A DNA stretch of 64,000 nt, from positions 558,001-622,000 of the forward strand of contig NZ_JAKFGB010000009.1 of assembly GCF_022267515.1 (NCBI RefSeq). Reading direction: 5' to 3'. Below are positions 35,151 through 43,215 of this stretch, one piece after another. The DNA is from Rubinisphaera margarita (GTDB taxonomy: Bacteria; Planctomycetota; Planctomycetia; Planctomycetales; Planctomycetaceae). The position numbers and the translations under genes were made by a program. The first letter of the stretch is position 1, and the number at the start of each line of letters is the position of its first letter. The notes below the pieces were generated by a model, which saw only the letters and a program-made list of their open reading frames with translations, ran no database searches and was not told where the DNA came from.

Positions 35151-36215
35151 TCAGGAAACGAAGCTCTTGATCCGACGTAGAAATGGCAGTGAGTGCTGTT
35201 TCAGGAAGCCGTTGGAGTGCACCATCTGTCGCATCCGAAACCACCCGCTTCTGATCACCCGGGACGTCATCCTCAAATCGACCGCCCCGACAGCAAGTGG
35301 CACCGAAGCATTGCTCAGGCTCAGCTTCAGCTGGTTCTCCCCGCGCCCCAGTTCGATCTCGGCGATCCCGCGGTCCGCGGCTGAGCGAATCAACTCAGCG
35401 TAGAGAACTTGTCCTGGCGAGTACTGACTGAACTCCGGAGCAAACGTCGGTATCCATGAGACGAGACGATTCCCGGTGCGGAGTCCGAAATGGACCGCGA
35501 GGCACTGTCCCCCGGCTCTCAGGACGGAAAGTTCCGGGTGGAAGGTCTCGCCGTGAGTTTGAGAGACTTCACGCAGCAGCGAGTGCATCCAGGGGCGAAC
35601 AAACGGATTGGAACCCGACCGTCGGTCCAGATGCACCCGTTTCCAGTCAACCAGATTTGTCACGGCTTCTTCTGATTCTTCGTGAACGTGGAAGGTGACG
35701 GGTCCAAGTTCTCGTTCGAGCTTTCGCGATTTGCGAAGGGCCTGCGAGAGGACCGAAGACTTCCGCTCACGCAGTTCCGCAGCATAGTTCTCAAACCCTG
35801 CGGACAGACGCACCAGATAACTGGGGTCCTGGTAAGCGTGATGGCGCCGGAACATCCCCTGTGACACCGGGAGATGATCAAAGTGCCAGACGAGCAGTCC
35901 ACATTTCCGAAGCAGTTCCTCGGCTGAGAGATCCAGAGCATCGGTTGCGATCAGCCCGTGGTAATCGGTCAGTTCAGGAAGAACCGGGTGGCCGACGCCC
36001 GCCGAAGTTGTCTGATAAGGAAAGAAGCCGACGTAGTCGCTTCCATTCTGAATGACCGCCACCCGGGTCTCAGGTCGATGCTTTCCGACAGCCTGAACGA
36101 ACTCTGGCTGCAGAAACGGATGCGACGTGACCTCGTTCAGACTGGCGATTTCCCGCCAGGCCGCGACGTCACGGTTCGACAATTCCCCGGTGCATTTAAT
36201 CTGTAAAGAGTTCAT
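35151..36215 (-). CDS. GNAT-fold acyltransferase (CelD/FemAB-like)
   Basis: A 354-residue cytosolic protein. The ATG at 36215 has GGAG 7 bases upstream and follows the methyltransferase stop by 13 bp. It has the two-GNAT layout of the BcsL/CelD acetyltransferase family: an N-terminal HPFLQPEFVQAVGKHRPETRVAV, then LRKSRKLERELG, and an acceptor/CoA-side segment LSVLRAGGQCLAVHFGLRTGNRLVSWIPTFAPEFSQYSPGQVLY. Members acylate an amino group on sugars or transfer amino acids. In this cluster it probably acylates an amino sugar made by the PLP aminotransferase, but that is inference. Confidence 0.87.
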   Translation of the reverse strand: MNSLQIKCTGELSNRDVAAWREIASLNEVTSHPFLQPEFVQAVGKHRPETRVAVIQNGSDYVGFFPYQTTSAGVGHPVLPELTDYHGLIATDALDLSAEELLRKCGLLVWHFDHLPVSQGMFRRHHAYQDPSYLVRLSAGFENYAAELRERKSSVLSQALRKSRKLERELGPVTFHVHEESEEAVTNLVDWKRVHLDRRSGSNPFVRPWMHSLLREVSQTHGETFHPELSVLRAGGQCLAVHFGLRTGNRLVSWIPTFAPEFSQYSPGQVLYAELIRSAADRGIAEIELGRGENQLKLSLSNASVPLAVGAVDLRMTSRVIRSGWFRMRQMVHSNGFLKQHSLPFLRRIKSFVS

Positions 36216-36228
36216 TGTTTCACTCCAC

Positions 36229-37455
36229 TCAGGCGACCAGCACTTCACAGGTCATCTGCATATCGGCAACCTGTCGGCGAATCTCTTCCAGATACAGCGA
36301 GTTCGAGATAATGATGACGGCCGGTGGTGAGGAGACGAGTTCCTGCGGCGCCACAATCGGCTGTCCGGTACCAGGCACAAATTTTCCCTGTTTGTCCGGG
36401 TTGATATCCACGACCCGGCTGACAACACCTTTCGTCGGCAACGTGTTGAGGAAGCTGATGCCCTTGCCGGCCGCTCCCCAGAAAACCACGTCGGTGTTCT
36501 GCGCTCTCCACTCGCCCATCCGTTGCCGCCAGTGGTTGAGCTTCTCCTCGTGGGCAGTGGTACACTCCACAATCGTTGACTGAGGCTGCGACTCGCTCGA
36601 GTCGACATTCGACTTCATGTCAGGAGTTTCGACGCCCGTCGATGCTTCGACGTAGAGGTATTGATCGCCCTGATAATCGGCACCGGAATCTCGCAATTCG
36701 AAGCCAGATTGCAGAAAAGCGGCTCGGAGGGATTCCAGCGAAAAATAGTTGCACTGTTCGTAATGCGGGCTCCAGGTTTCCTGGCGCTGAAATGCCTGGT
36801 AGGCGTTGAACACTTCGAAGTAACAGACGATGCCCGAGCGACCGAGATTCCTTCGCACTGTCTGCAGGAATTCTCGGGGATGGGCTATGTGCTCCAGCGC
36901 GGAAAGGCAGCACGCGAAATCAACCTCCAGAGATGACTGCGCCGCGCCATAGTATTCTCTGATCAGTTCAATCGTTCCAAAGTCATAGGCCCGCTTCCCT
37001 TCATAGGGTGCGGTTGGATCGACTCCAATTCCTGAATTGCCGCCGATCTGACAGAGCTGCTTGAGGAACCAGGCATCGCCGCAGCCAACTTCCAGGATGG
37101 TCTTGTTTCGCAGTTCGTAACGGTCCGCGAGTCGGTTAACCACTCTTTCGATGTAGGCGCGGAACACCGGCGAGTGATGCAACGCCACTTCGTAACCGGG
37201 AGAATAAAACACCTTGGCCGGATCGAACGTGCGATTGAAGGTGAAGGTGCAGTTCGAGCAATGGGCCAGAACGATGTCTCCCGTGGGAGCATCGAGGGCC
37301 GCTTCCGGCGAGTCATAGAACATGCCGACGTGGACCGGGACTCCCCGCGATTCGAAGATATCGACCACGGCAGAGGACCCGCAGACCTGGCATGTCGCTG
37401 CGGAATGGGTGCCTTCGGAACCTCGTTCCCTCACTTTGACTGCTGGCGCGCTCAT
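36229..37455 (-). CDS. Sugar C-methyltransferase (Zn-binding N-terminus, Methyltransf_14 C-terminus)
   Basis: A 408-residue SAM-dependent enzyme. The start ATG 37455 overlaps the upstream stop as ATGA; longer frames upstream lie within the neighbouring gene. Cysteines C22-x2-C25 and C66-x2-C69 form the putative zinc site. The SAM-binding strand is ILEVGCGDAWFL (about 119-130). The C-terminal Rossmann-like domain has VVFWGAAGKGISFLNTL and DINPDKQGKFVPGTG. This three-part layout is that of NDP-hexose C-methyltransferases such as TylCIII and NovU. A second, distantly related copy lies at 45594 on the other strand. It probably methylates a 4-keto-hexose in the CDP pathway. Confidence 0.9.
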   Translation of the reverse strand: MSAPAVKVRERGSEGTHSAATCQVCGSSAVVDIFESRGVPVHVGMFYDSPEAALDAPTGDIVLAHCSNCTFTFNRTFDPAKVFYSPGYEVALHHSPVFRAYIERVVNRLADRYELRNKTILEVGCGDAWFLKQLCQIGGNSGIGVDPTAPYEGKRAYDFGTIELIREYYGAAQSSLEVDFACCLSALEHIAHPREFLQTVRRNLGRSGIVCYFEVFNAYQAFQRQETWSPHYEQCNYFSLESLRAAFLQSGFELRDSGADYQGDQYLYVEASTGVETPDMKSNVDSSESQPQSTIVECTTAHEEKLNHWRQRMGEWRAQNTDVVFWGAAGKGISFLNTLPTKGVVSRVVDINPDKQGKFVPGTGQPIVAPQELVSSPPAVIIISNSLYLEEIRRQVADMQMTCEVLVA

Positions 37456-38300
37456 CGCTCTCCACCTTCCGTTGCAAGCTTCCGCTGTCCCAGTTCGAAC
37501 CGAATGACGTTCGAACTCAGACGCAGCTTCGCCAGAAGTGCATAAATGAATAGACACATCCCGCACATCTCCATGCCCTCCTCCACGGCAATTGCCAACG
37601 CCATCGGGAGTGAGGTCTCGCCCCAGGTATCGGTAATGATCCCTTCGATCATCTCGACACCGATTGCTCCTCCGACGAACAGTCCGCCGGCAAGGAAGAA
37701 CAGGTTTCTCGTACGCCGATCCAGATTCCGCAGAAACGGAATTAGAACCGCGGCGACAGCCACCGTGAATCCGGCTCCCGCCAGAATCCACGGATAGCGA
37801 AGGATGCCCTGCGCGGGGACGACCCGTTCCAGAACACTGTTGGCCATCTCGTGGAGCATCACAGATTCGTCGATCGCGAACATCGCGAACACGAAGGAAA
37901 GGAGCCACCAGGATCCGGCAAATCGCTCGCCCTTCGCTCGAGCGCGGAGAGCGAGAAGAACCAGCAGTCCCGAGGCGACGGCGTGTAACAGGCTGGAATA
38001 CAGTTGCGGCAGACTCGGCTCGTGTCCAAGATCGAGCCGGGACAGAGCCCTGGCCAACGGCGGAGACTCGATACCGGGAGTTCCGAAGTCGGGTGCGATC
38101 TGATAGATCGCGATGCGTGTGCACGTTCCGACCACGGCCAGAAGCAGACTGATCGCGGCGAGCACGAGCGCGACTTTCAGAGGATCGACGCGAACCACGG
38201 TCGGCCCGGTTCCCGGAACTGAATGCGAACCGGATCGAACCGGCGATTCTCCGAGAAGGTCGACTCCAGGCTGTTGTTCAGCTGTTGTTACGATCGCCAT
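37452..38300 (-). CDS. Multi-pass membrane protein of the exopolysaccharide cluster
   Basis: A 282-residue protein with six or seven hydrophobic helices after a charged N-terminus of about 45 residues. The conserved-looking FAIDESVMLHEMANSVLERVV (between helices 3 and 4) and VEMIEGIITDTWGET carry Glu, His and Asp in loops and at helix ends, which could be metal or catalytic sites. It lacks the Cys/Arg/His triad pattern expected of an exosortase. I do not recognise the family. Its stop overlaps the methyltransferase start, so its expression is tied to sugar modification. A membrane-bound polymer modification step is possible. Confidence 0.8.
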   Translation of the reverse strand: MAIVTTAEQQPGVDLLGESPVRSGSHSVPGTGPTVVRVDPLKVALVLAAISLLLAVVGTCTRIAIYQIAPDFGTPGIESPPLARALSRLDLGHEPSLPQLYSSLLHAVASGLLVLLALRARAKGERFAGSWWLLSFVFAMFAIDESVMLHEMANSVLERVVPAQGILRYPWILAGAGFTVAVAAVLIPFLRNLDRRTRNLFFLAGGLFVGGAIGVEMIEGIITDTWGETSLPMALAIAVEEGMEMCGMCLFIYALLAKLRLSSNVIRFELGQRKLATEGGER

Positions 38301-38384
38301 GGGTTCGAACTCGTTCTGCTTGAGTACAGGCTGGTCAGGTGCGCTCCCCTCTGGTGAGCGCACCGCGAGAAGTGTCGTCGGACG

Positions 38385-39380
38385 TTAGGAAATCACCGAG
38401 GCTTCGCGGCTCTTGCGATATTCGGCCTGCACCCATTCAAACGTCTCACGCATGCCTTCTCTGAGAGTCACCTGCGGTGCCCATCCCAGCAGTTCCTGAA
38501 TGCGTGTGTTGTCGCTGTTGCGGCCGTTGACTCCTTTGGGAGCGTCGAGCAGATGCTGCTTCTGAACAGTGATCCCGGCGATGTCTGCCACGAGATCTAC
38601 CAGACCGTTGATCGTGGTCAACTCGTCTGATCCCAGGTTGATCGGCTCTTCGATATCGCTGTGCATGATGCGATCGATTCCATACACGCAGTCGTCGATA
38701 TACATGAAGCTGCGAGTCTGTTCTCCAGTCCCCCACACTTCAATATCGTGATCGCCGGAATCGATTGCCGCGGCAATCTTGCGACAGACAGCGGCCGGTG
38801 CTTTCTCACGACCACCATCCCAGGTCCCGTGCGGGCCATAAACGTTGTGGAACCGGGCGACCCGTGTTTGGATGCCGAAGTCTTCCCGGAAGTGGCGGCA
38901 CATCCGTTCTGAGAACAGCTTCTCCCAGCCGTAACCGTCTTCCGGCATGGCGGGGTAGGCATCTTCTTCGCGAAGAGGAATGACGTCGGCAGAGGTTTGC
39001 TTGTCGGCGTTGTAGACACAGGCCGAACTGGCGTAGAAGTATCGGGCGACGCCGGCGTCCTTGCATTCCATCAACAGATGCGTGTTGATGAGTACCGAGA
39101 GCATGCAAAGGGCTTTGTTGTTTTCGATGAAGCCCATCCCGCCCATGTCGGCGGCCAGGTTGTAAACCTCAGTGGCGCCACGCACGGCCATGCGACAATT
39201 CGTTCGATCCTGAAGGTCGAGCACAACATTCTCAGCAACTTCCGACACCTGATACCACTCGTCGAATGGTTTGATATCGACAGCGCGAATGTTGACGTGG
39301 CCTTGTTCAAGAAAGTAGTTGACGAGATGGCCACCAATGAATCCACCTGCACCGGCGATGACGATCAGATCGTTGTCCAT
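38385..39380 (-). CDS. GDP-mannose 3,5-epimerase-like NAD-dependent epimerase
   Basis: A 331-residue extended SDR enzyme. The ATG at 39380 has AGGAG upstream. NAD-binding GAGGFIG lies at 10-16, NLAADMGGMGFI at 74-85, SSACVY with C121, YGWEK (Y150, K154) and FHNVYGPHGTWDGGREKAPAA with K193. The Cys and Lys match the two acid/base residues described for plant GDP-mannose 3,5-epimerase, which makes GDP-L-galactose and GDP-L-gulose, so this activity is likely. Alternatives are other sugar-nucleotide epimerases of the same subfamily. It feeds an L-sugar precursor to the polymer. Confidence 0.9.
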   Translation of the reverse strand: MDNDLIVIAGAGGFIGGHLVNYFLEQGHVNIRAVDIKPFDEWYQVSEVAENVVLDLQDRTNCRMAVRGATEVYNLAADMGGMGFIENNKALCMLSVLINTHLLMECKDAGVARYFYASSACVYNADKQTSADVIPLREEDAYPAMPEDGYGWEKLFSERMCRHFREDFGIQTRVARFHNVYGPHGTWDGGREKAPAAVCRKIAAAIDSGDHDIEVWGTGEQTRSFMYIDDCVYGIDRIMHSDIEEPINLGSDELTTINGLVDLVADIAGITVQKQHLLDAPKGVNGRNSDNTRIQELLGWAPQVTLREGMRETFEWVQAEYRKSREASVIS

Positions 39381-39418
39381 GGACGTTCTCCTGCAAAAAG
39401 GGACTTCAATAAGCTGGT

Positions 39419-40318
39419 TCAATGACAGTTGTTACTGAGCGCGGATGTTGTTCGGCGGTTCTTCAGGATCTGTCGCACGTTGCACAACTGCTTGAAGATG
39501 AGCCAGACATAATGAGAATTCGTAACGAGATACCTCTTCCACAGACGCTTCGGCTCGCAACAGAGGCGGAAGACCCATTCCAGGCCTCGATCCTGCATCC
39601 ATCGTGGAGCTTTCGGCTTTGCCCCGGCGTGGAAATCGAAGGCGGCTCCCACGCAAAGCTGTACGGGCAGCAGCGTCTTTCGATGCTCGAACGCGAAGAT
39701 ATCCTGTTTCGGACAGCCCAGTCCGATCAGCAGGATGCCCGCCCCGCTTTGGTTGATGCGTTCAACCACTTCGGCGTCTTCGGCTTCAGTTAGCGGACGG
39801 AAGGGAGGAGATTCCGCTCCAGCGATCTCCAGATCCGGGAACTGCTCAAGTAGATTTGTTTGGAGTGTTTCAATGACTGCGGGGCTGCCGCCGTAGAGGT
39901 AGATCGGAATCTGTTCCTCGGCTGCGGCCTGGCAAACCCGCAGCGTCAGTTCGGGACCGTAGACGCGGTCTTTCAATCCGGCCCCGTGAAGCAGGTTCAA
40001 TCCCCACCGGACAGGCTGACCGTCGGGAGTGACCATGTCGAAGTGATTGATCAGGGGGCGCAGCTGTGGACTGGCACCAAAGGTCACAATCGCGTGGACC
40101 GCGTGGCAGGAAACGAGCCCGCCCCGTCTTACCTTCGCTGCCTGAACGATCGCTTCTGTGGCTTCCGTGTAACAGGTGATGCTGACAGGCACGCCGCAGA
40201 GGTCGACCTGCCGCGGCCACTTCGCGCCGGACTCGTCCTGTTCGAAGTGGGCGTCGAGTTCGGCAGCGATCGAGACTGTCTCGCAGGAGCCGCCGGGAAC
40301 CGGGATTGCACTGGCCAT
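39419..40318 (-). CDS. WecG/TagA/CpsF family glycosyltransferase (GT26)
   Basis: A 299-residue peripheral membrane enzyme. The ATG at 40318 has GAGG about 6 bases upstream; in-frame starts further upstream run into the sugar transferase gene. Family motifs: VTPDGQPVRWGLNLLHG (catalytic Asp), RVYGPELTLRVC, LLIGLGCPKQDIFAFEH and VGAAFDFHAGAKPKAPRWMQDRGLEWVFRL, then an amphipathic Arg/Lys-rich C-terminus for membrane binding. It adds the second sugar to the undecaprenyl-diphosphate-sugar made by the transferase encoded 17 bp upstream. Confidence 0.93.
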   Translation of the reverse strand: MASAIPVPGGSCETVSIAAELDAHFEQDESGAKWPRQVDLCGVPVSITCYTEATEAIVQAAKVRRGGLVSCHAVHAIVTFGASPQLRPLINHFDMVTPDGQPVRWGLNLLHGAGLKDRVYGPELTLRVCQAAAEEQIPIYLYGGSPAVIETLQTNLLEQFPDLEIAGAESPPFRPLTEAEDAEVVERINQSGAGILLIGLGCPKQDIFAFEHRKTLLPVQLCVGAAFDFHAGAKPKAPRWMQDRGLEWVFRLCCEPKRLWKRYLVTNSHYVWLIFKQLCNVRQILKNRRTTSALSNNCH

Positions 40319-40335
40319 GGGGGAACCTCTCTGGT

Positions 40336-41544
40336 CTAAATGCCCCGTCGCCGCAGGACGACTCGAACGGTTTGAAGAATCAGGCACATGTCTTGTGCCA
40401 GCGTGCGTCTGTTGATGTAGTCGAGATCCATCCGGACCCAGTCGGAGAAGGGAATCTTGTTTCTGCGATCCTTCACCTGCCAGATGCATGTCAGGCCGGG
40501 GGTCACGTCGAGTCGCCGTCTCTGCCAGATCTCACAGGCGTCCGCCTCAGCGCACGGCAATGGCCGGGGACCGACGAGCGTCATGTCGCCCCGAAAGACG
40601 TTCCACAGCTGCGGGAGCTCATCAATACTGAAGGCACGAAGGAAGCGGCCGACGGGAGTAATGCGAGGATCCGCTTCCATCTTGAAAGCCGGCCCGTCCT
40701 GTTCGTTGAGCGTCATCAATGACTGCTTGCGATTCTCGGCATCGACGATCATCGAGCGAAATTTGATCATCTTGAATCGCCGACCTCCGAGCCCGGTTCG
40801 GTCCTGGTAAAACAGGATGGGGCCGGGAGACGTCAGTTTGACAGACATGGCGCAACAGAGCAGGAATGGGGACAGGACGATCAAGCCGAGACCCGATCCG
40901 ACCACGTCCAGACTTCGTTTCCAAAGGGGAATTGATCGGACATAGAAGTCAGTCAGTGATTGAACGCGATAGTGACTCTCGTTATTTAGCGAGCTGTGAC
41001 GTTCCGCATTCCCGGCCGGCGATTCAGCGCACGATGCGAGCGCGGAAGTTGTCTGTTCCTGTTCGCGGTCCTGTGGTTCGGTTTCCTGCTGGTCGAAGGG
41101 GGACGGGCTTTCTGGAAGGCCGCCGGCCTCATCCCCATCGTCGTCGTCATCGCGATTCTCGGGATAGGCGAAGATGCTGATCCTGGGACGATGCTCTGCT
41201 GCAATCTGTTCCAGCAGGGCTTCGATGAATGTTCTGGCGCCTTGGGGATTGGTGTCCCACAGGGCCACGCCGACTTCATAGCGTCCAAGAAAGCCGGCGT
41301 GATCGGTCGCTCGGATGCGTTGATTCAATACTTCGAGCAGAACGTTCAACGCCTCCGCGTTTTCGGAGTGCTGGCGCTGGTCCATGCTGACGAGGCAGAA
41401 CGGGCGACCGCTGCGGTCCGAACGCATGCGTTCGACGTGAAGCAGGGATGCAAAGGCCTCTTTAGAGTGAATTCGCTGCGGAATGCTCAACGAGTTCTCC
41501 CGTTGAACTCCTCCTTTGATCCAAGGAAGCCAGGTTGCCCGCAT
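40336..41544 (-). CDS. Initiating sugar transferase with GGDEF-like N-terminal domain
   Basis: A 402-residue protein; the ATG at 41544 has AAGG in the right position. Residues about 20-125 resemble a degenerate GGDEF fold. An acidic and Gln-rich linker follows (about 130-185). One membrane hairpin (SLDVVGSGLGLIVLSPFLLCCAMSV) and the bacterial sugar transferase domain complete it: KMIKFRSM, DPRITPVGRFLRAFSIDELPQLWNVFRGDMTLVGPRPLP, and a final YINRRTLAQDMCLILQTV. It loads sugar-1-phosphate onto undecaprenyl phosphate and so starts polymer synthesis. It is the first gene of the minus-strand run. Confidence 0.92.
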   Translation of the reverse strand: MRATWLPWIKGGVQRENSLSIPQRIHSKEAFASLLHVERMRSDRSGRPFCLVSMDQRQHSENAEALNVLLEVLNQRIRATDHAGFLGRYEVGVALWDTNPQGARTFIEALLEQIAAEHRPRISIFAYPENRDDDDDGDEAGGLPESPSPFDQQETEPQDREQEQTTSALASCAESPAGNAERHSSLNNESHYRVQSLTDFYVRSIPLWKRSLDVVGSGLGLIVLSPFLLCCAMSVKLTSPGPILFYQDRTGLGGRRFKMIKFRSMIVDAENRKQSLMTLNEQDGPAFKMEADPRITPVGRFLRAFSIDELPQLWNVFRGDMTLVGPRPLPCAEADACEIWQRRRLDVTPGLTCIWQVKDRRNKIPFSDWVRMDLDYINRRTLAQDMCLILQTVRVVLRRRGI

Positions 41545-41877
41545 CGTGGATGCCTTCTGTGTGAAAAGAGAATGCGAACTCGCAACGCTCGCCAGTCAGG
41601 TCGCTGGCAAAACTTAGAGCGCCAAATCACTCGAATTCAGCGGGATTCCCCTCGGGGGTTCAGAAAATGTGCAAGCTGCAAGGGAGTTTCCCGTTAGTCG
41701 GAATGTGCCGATCGGAAGGACTTTCACGTTCCCTCGAAGCGGTCCCGCCATCCGCAGATCGGGAGTTGCTCCCCCAAGTTGCCCATTTTTTTGACGATGC
41801 AAAAAGTCGACATAAGCTTTCCTAGCTGCTCTCAGAATTCTCCTTTACTGACTTCCCCGTAGCAGGACGGCATCACG
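41545..41877. other. 333-bp divergent control region of the two exopolysaccharide operons
   Basis: No gene fits here. It separates the start of the 12-gene minus-strand run (41544) from the start of the plus-strand sugar-nucleotide operon (41878), so it must hold both promoters. A T-rich tract and TTGACG (41791-41796) look like part of a sigma70 promoter for the plus operon, but no good -10 element lies at 17 bp. A small inverted repeat CCCC-TC-GGGG is near 41646-41655. Confidence 0.5.
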
Positions 41878-43215
41878 ATGAACCCATGCACCAGGAATCC
41901 GCTACAGAGAAAGTCTGAACCTGCGAGCAGTCTCCAGGAACGGGCCCATCAACTCATCCCGGGGGGATGCCATACCTACGCCAAGGGCGACGATCAGTTT
42001 CCCGAGTCTGCCCCCGCCTTTATTGTGCGCGGGCAGGGCGCCCATTCGTGGGACATTGATGGCAACCAATACATCGAATACGGAGCAGGTTGCCGAGCTG
42101 TCGCTCTCGGACACGCGTATCCGGAAGTCATCGAAGCCGTTCAGAAAGAGCTCGCCCACGGGACGAATTTCAGTCGGCCCGCCCCCATTGAAGTCGAAGC
42201 GGCCGAAGAGTTCCTGTCGCTGATCGATGGCGCCGACATGGTCAAGTTCGCAAAGGATGGATCGAACTGCACGACGGCTGCTCTCAAACTCGCCCGCGCC
42301 TATACCGGCCGCGATCATGTCGCCCTCTGCGGCAGCCATCCCTTCTTCGCCACGAACGACTGGTTCATCGGGACCACCGCGATCGATGCGGGGATTCCTG
42401 AATCCATCAAACAGCTATCGCACACCTTTACCTATAACGATCTCCCGAGCCTGGAACGGCTTTTCGAGCAGTACCCCGATCAGATCGCCTGCGTCATTCT
42501 GGAACCGGCCAAGTACGACGAACCAGAAGACAACTTCCTGCACAAAGCGCAGGAACTCTGCAGGTTGCATGGAGCTGTGTTCGTGCTCGATGAAATGATC
42601 ACCGGCTTCCGCTGGCACGAAAAAGGTGCTCAGCACGTCTACAACATCACGCCGGACCTGTCGACGTTCGGGAAAGCGATCGCGAACGGCTTCTCTGTTT
42701 CCGCCCTGGCCGGGAAACGCGAACTGATGGAGTTGGGCGGACTGAACCATCCGCGGGAACGGGTCTTCCTGCTTTCCACCACACACGGTGCGGAAACTCA
42801 CGCGCTGGCCGCCGCGATCGCCACCATGCGGATCTATCAGCGGGAACCAGTCGTTGAAACCTTACACCGCCAGGGAATGCACCTGAAGAACGGACTTGAG
42901 CAAGTCATCCGCGATCATCAACTGCAGGACTATGTGAAGATTCACGGTCGCCCCTGCAGCATGGTCTGGAGCTCTGCGGGACCGGACGGAAAACACTCTC
43001 AGGACTACCGCACGCTGCTTATGCAGGAAACCATTCGGCACGGCGTGATCGCTCCCTCCCTGGTGATCAGCTATTCCCACACCGATCTCGATGTGGAACA
43101 GACGGTCCGGGCGTTCGACCGGGCGCTCGACGTTTACGAAGCAGCCTTGAATGACGGCGTCGAAAAGTTCCTGCAGGGAGCTCCGACTCAGTCGGTCTAT
43201 CGAAAATGGAACTAA
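41878..43215 (+). CDS. Class III PLP aminotransferase (glutamate-1-semialdehyde aminomutase-like)
   Basis: A 445-residue cytosolic enzyme. AGGACGG lies upstream of the ATG at 41878. Features: an IPGGCHTYAKGDDQFPE entry motif, KFAKDGSNCTTAALKLARAYTGR (about 123-145), VFVLDEMITGFRW with D238 binding the PLP ring nitrogen, and STFGKAIANG with Schiff-base lysine K266. It is related to HemL, but a role in heme synthesis is unlikely here because it heads a sugar-nucleotide operon. It could aminate a keto-sugar or make an amino acid precursor for a polymer side group. The last 10 bases overlap the next gene. Confidence 0.9.
   Translation: MNPCTRNPLQRKSEPASSLQERAHQLIPGGCHTYAKGDDQFPESAPAFIVRGQGAHSWDIDGNQYIEYGAGCRAVALGHAYPEVIEAVQKELAHGTNFSRPAPIEVEAAEEFLSLIDGADMVKFAKDGSNCTTAALKLARAYTGRDHVALCGSHPFFATNDWFIGTTAIDAGIPESIKQLSHTFTYNDLPSLERLFEQYPDQIACVILEPAKYDEPEDNFLHKAQELCRLHGAVFVLDEMITGFRWHEKGAQHVYNITPDLSTFGKAIANGFSVSALAGKRELMELGGLNHPRERVFLLSTTHGAETHALAAAIATMRIYQREPVVETLHRQGMHLKNGLEQVIRDHQLQDYVKIHGRPCSMVWSSAGPDGKHSQDYRTLLMQETIRHGVIAPSLVISYSHTDLDVEQTVRAFDRALDVYEAALNDGVEKFLQGAPTQSVYRKWN

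Noticed and set aside
37456..38124. Long N-terminal extension of the methyltransferase frame
   Set aside because: The sequence upstream of 37455 is Arg/Ser-rich and lies within the membrane-protein gene in another frame. The ATGA overlap gives a natural start.
37452..38300. Membrane protein as an exosortase
   Set aside because: The exosortase Cys/Arg/His active-site blocks are not present, so it does not complete the exosortase-A-like gene set.
41791..41816. Possible sigma70 promoter with TTGACG at 41791
   Set aside because: No acceptable -10 element at 16-18 bp; CATAAG is at 14 bp. Too weak to annotate.
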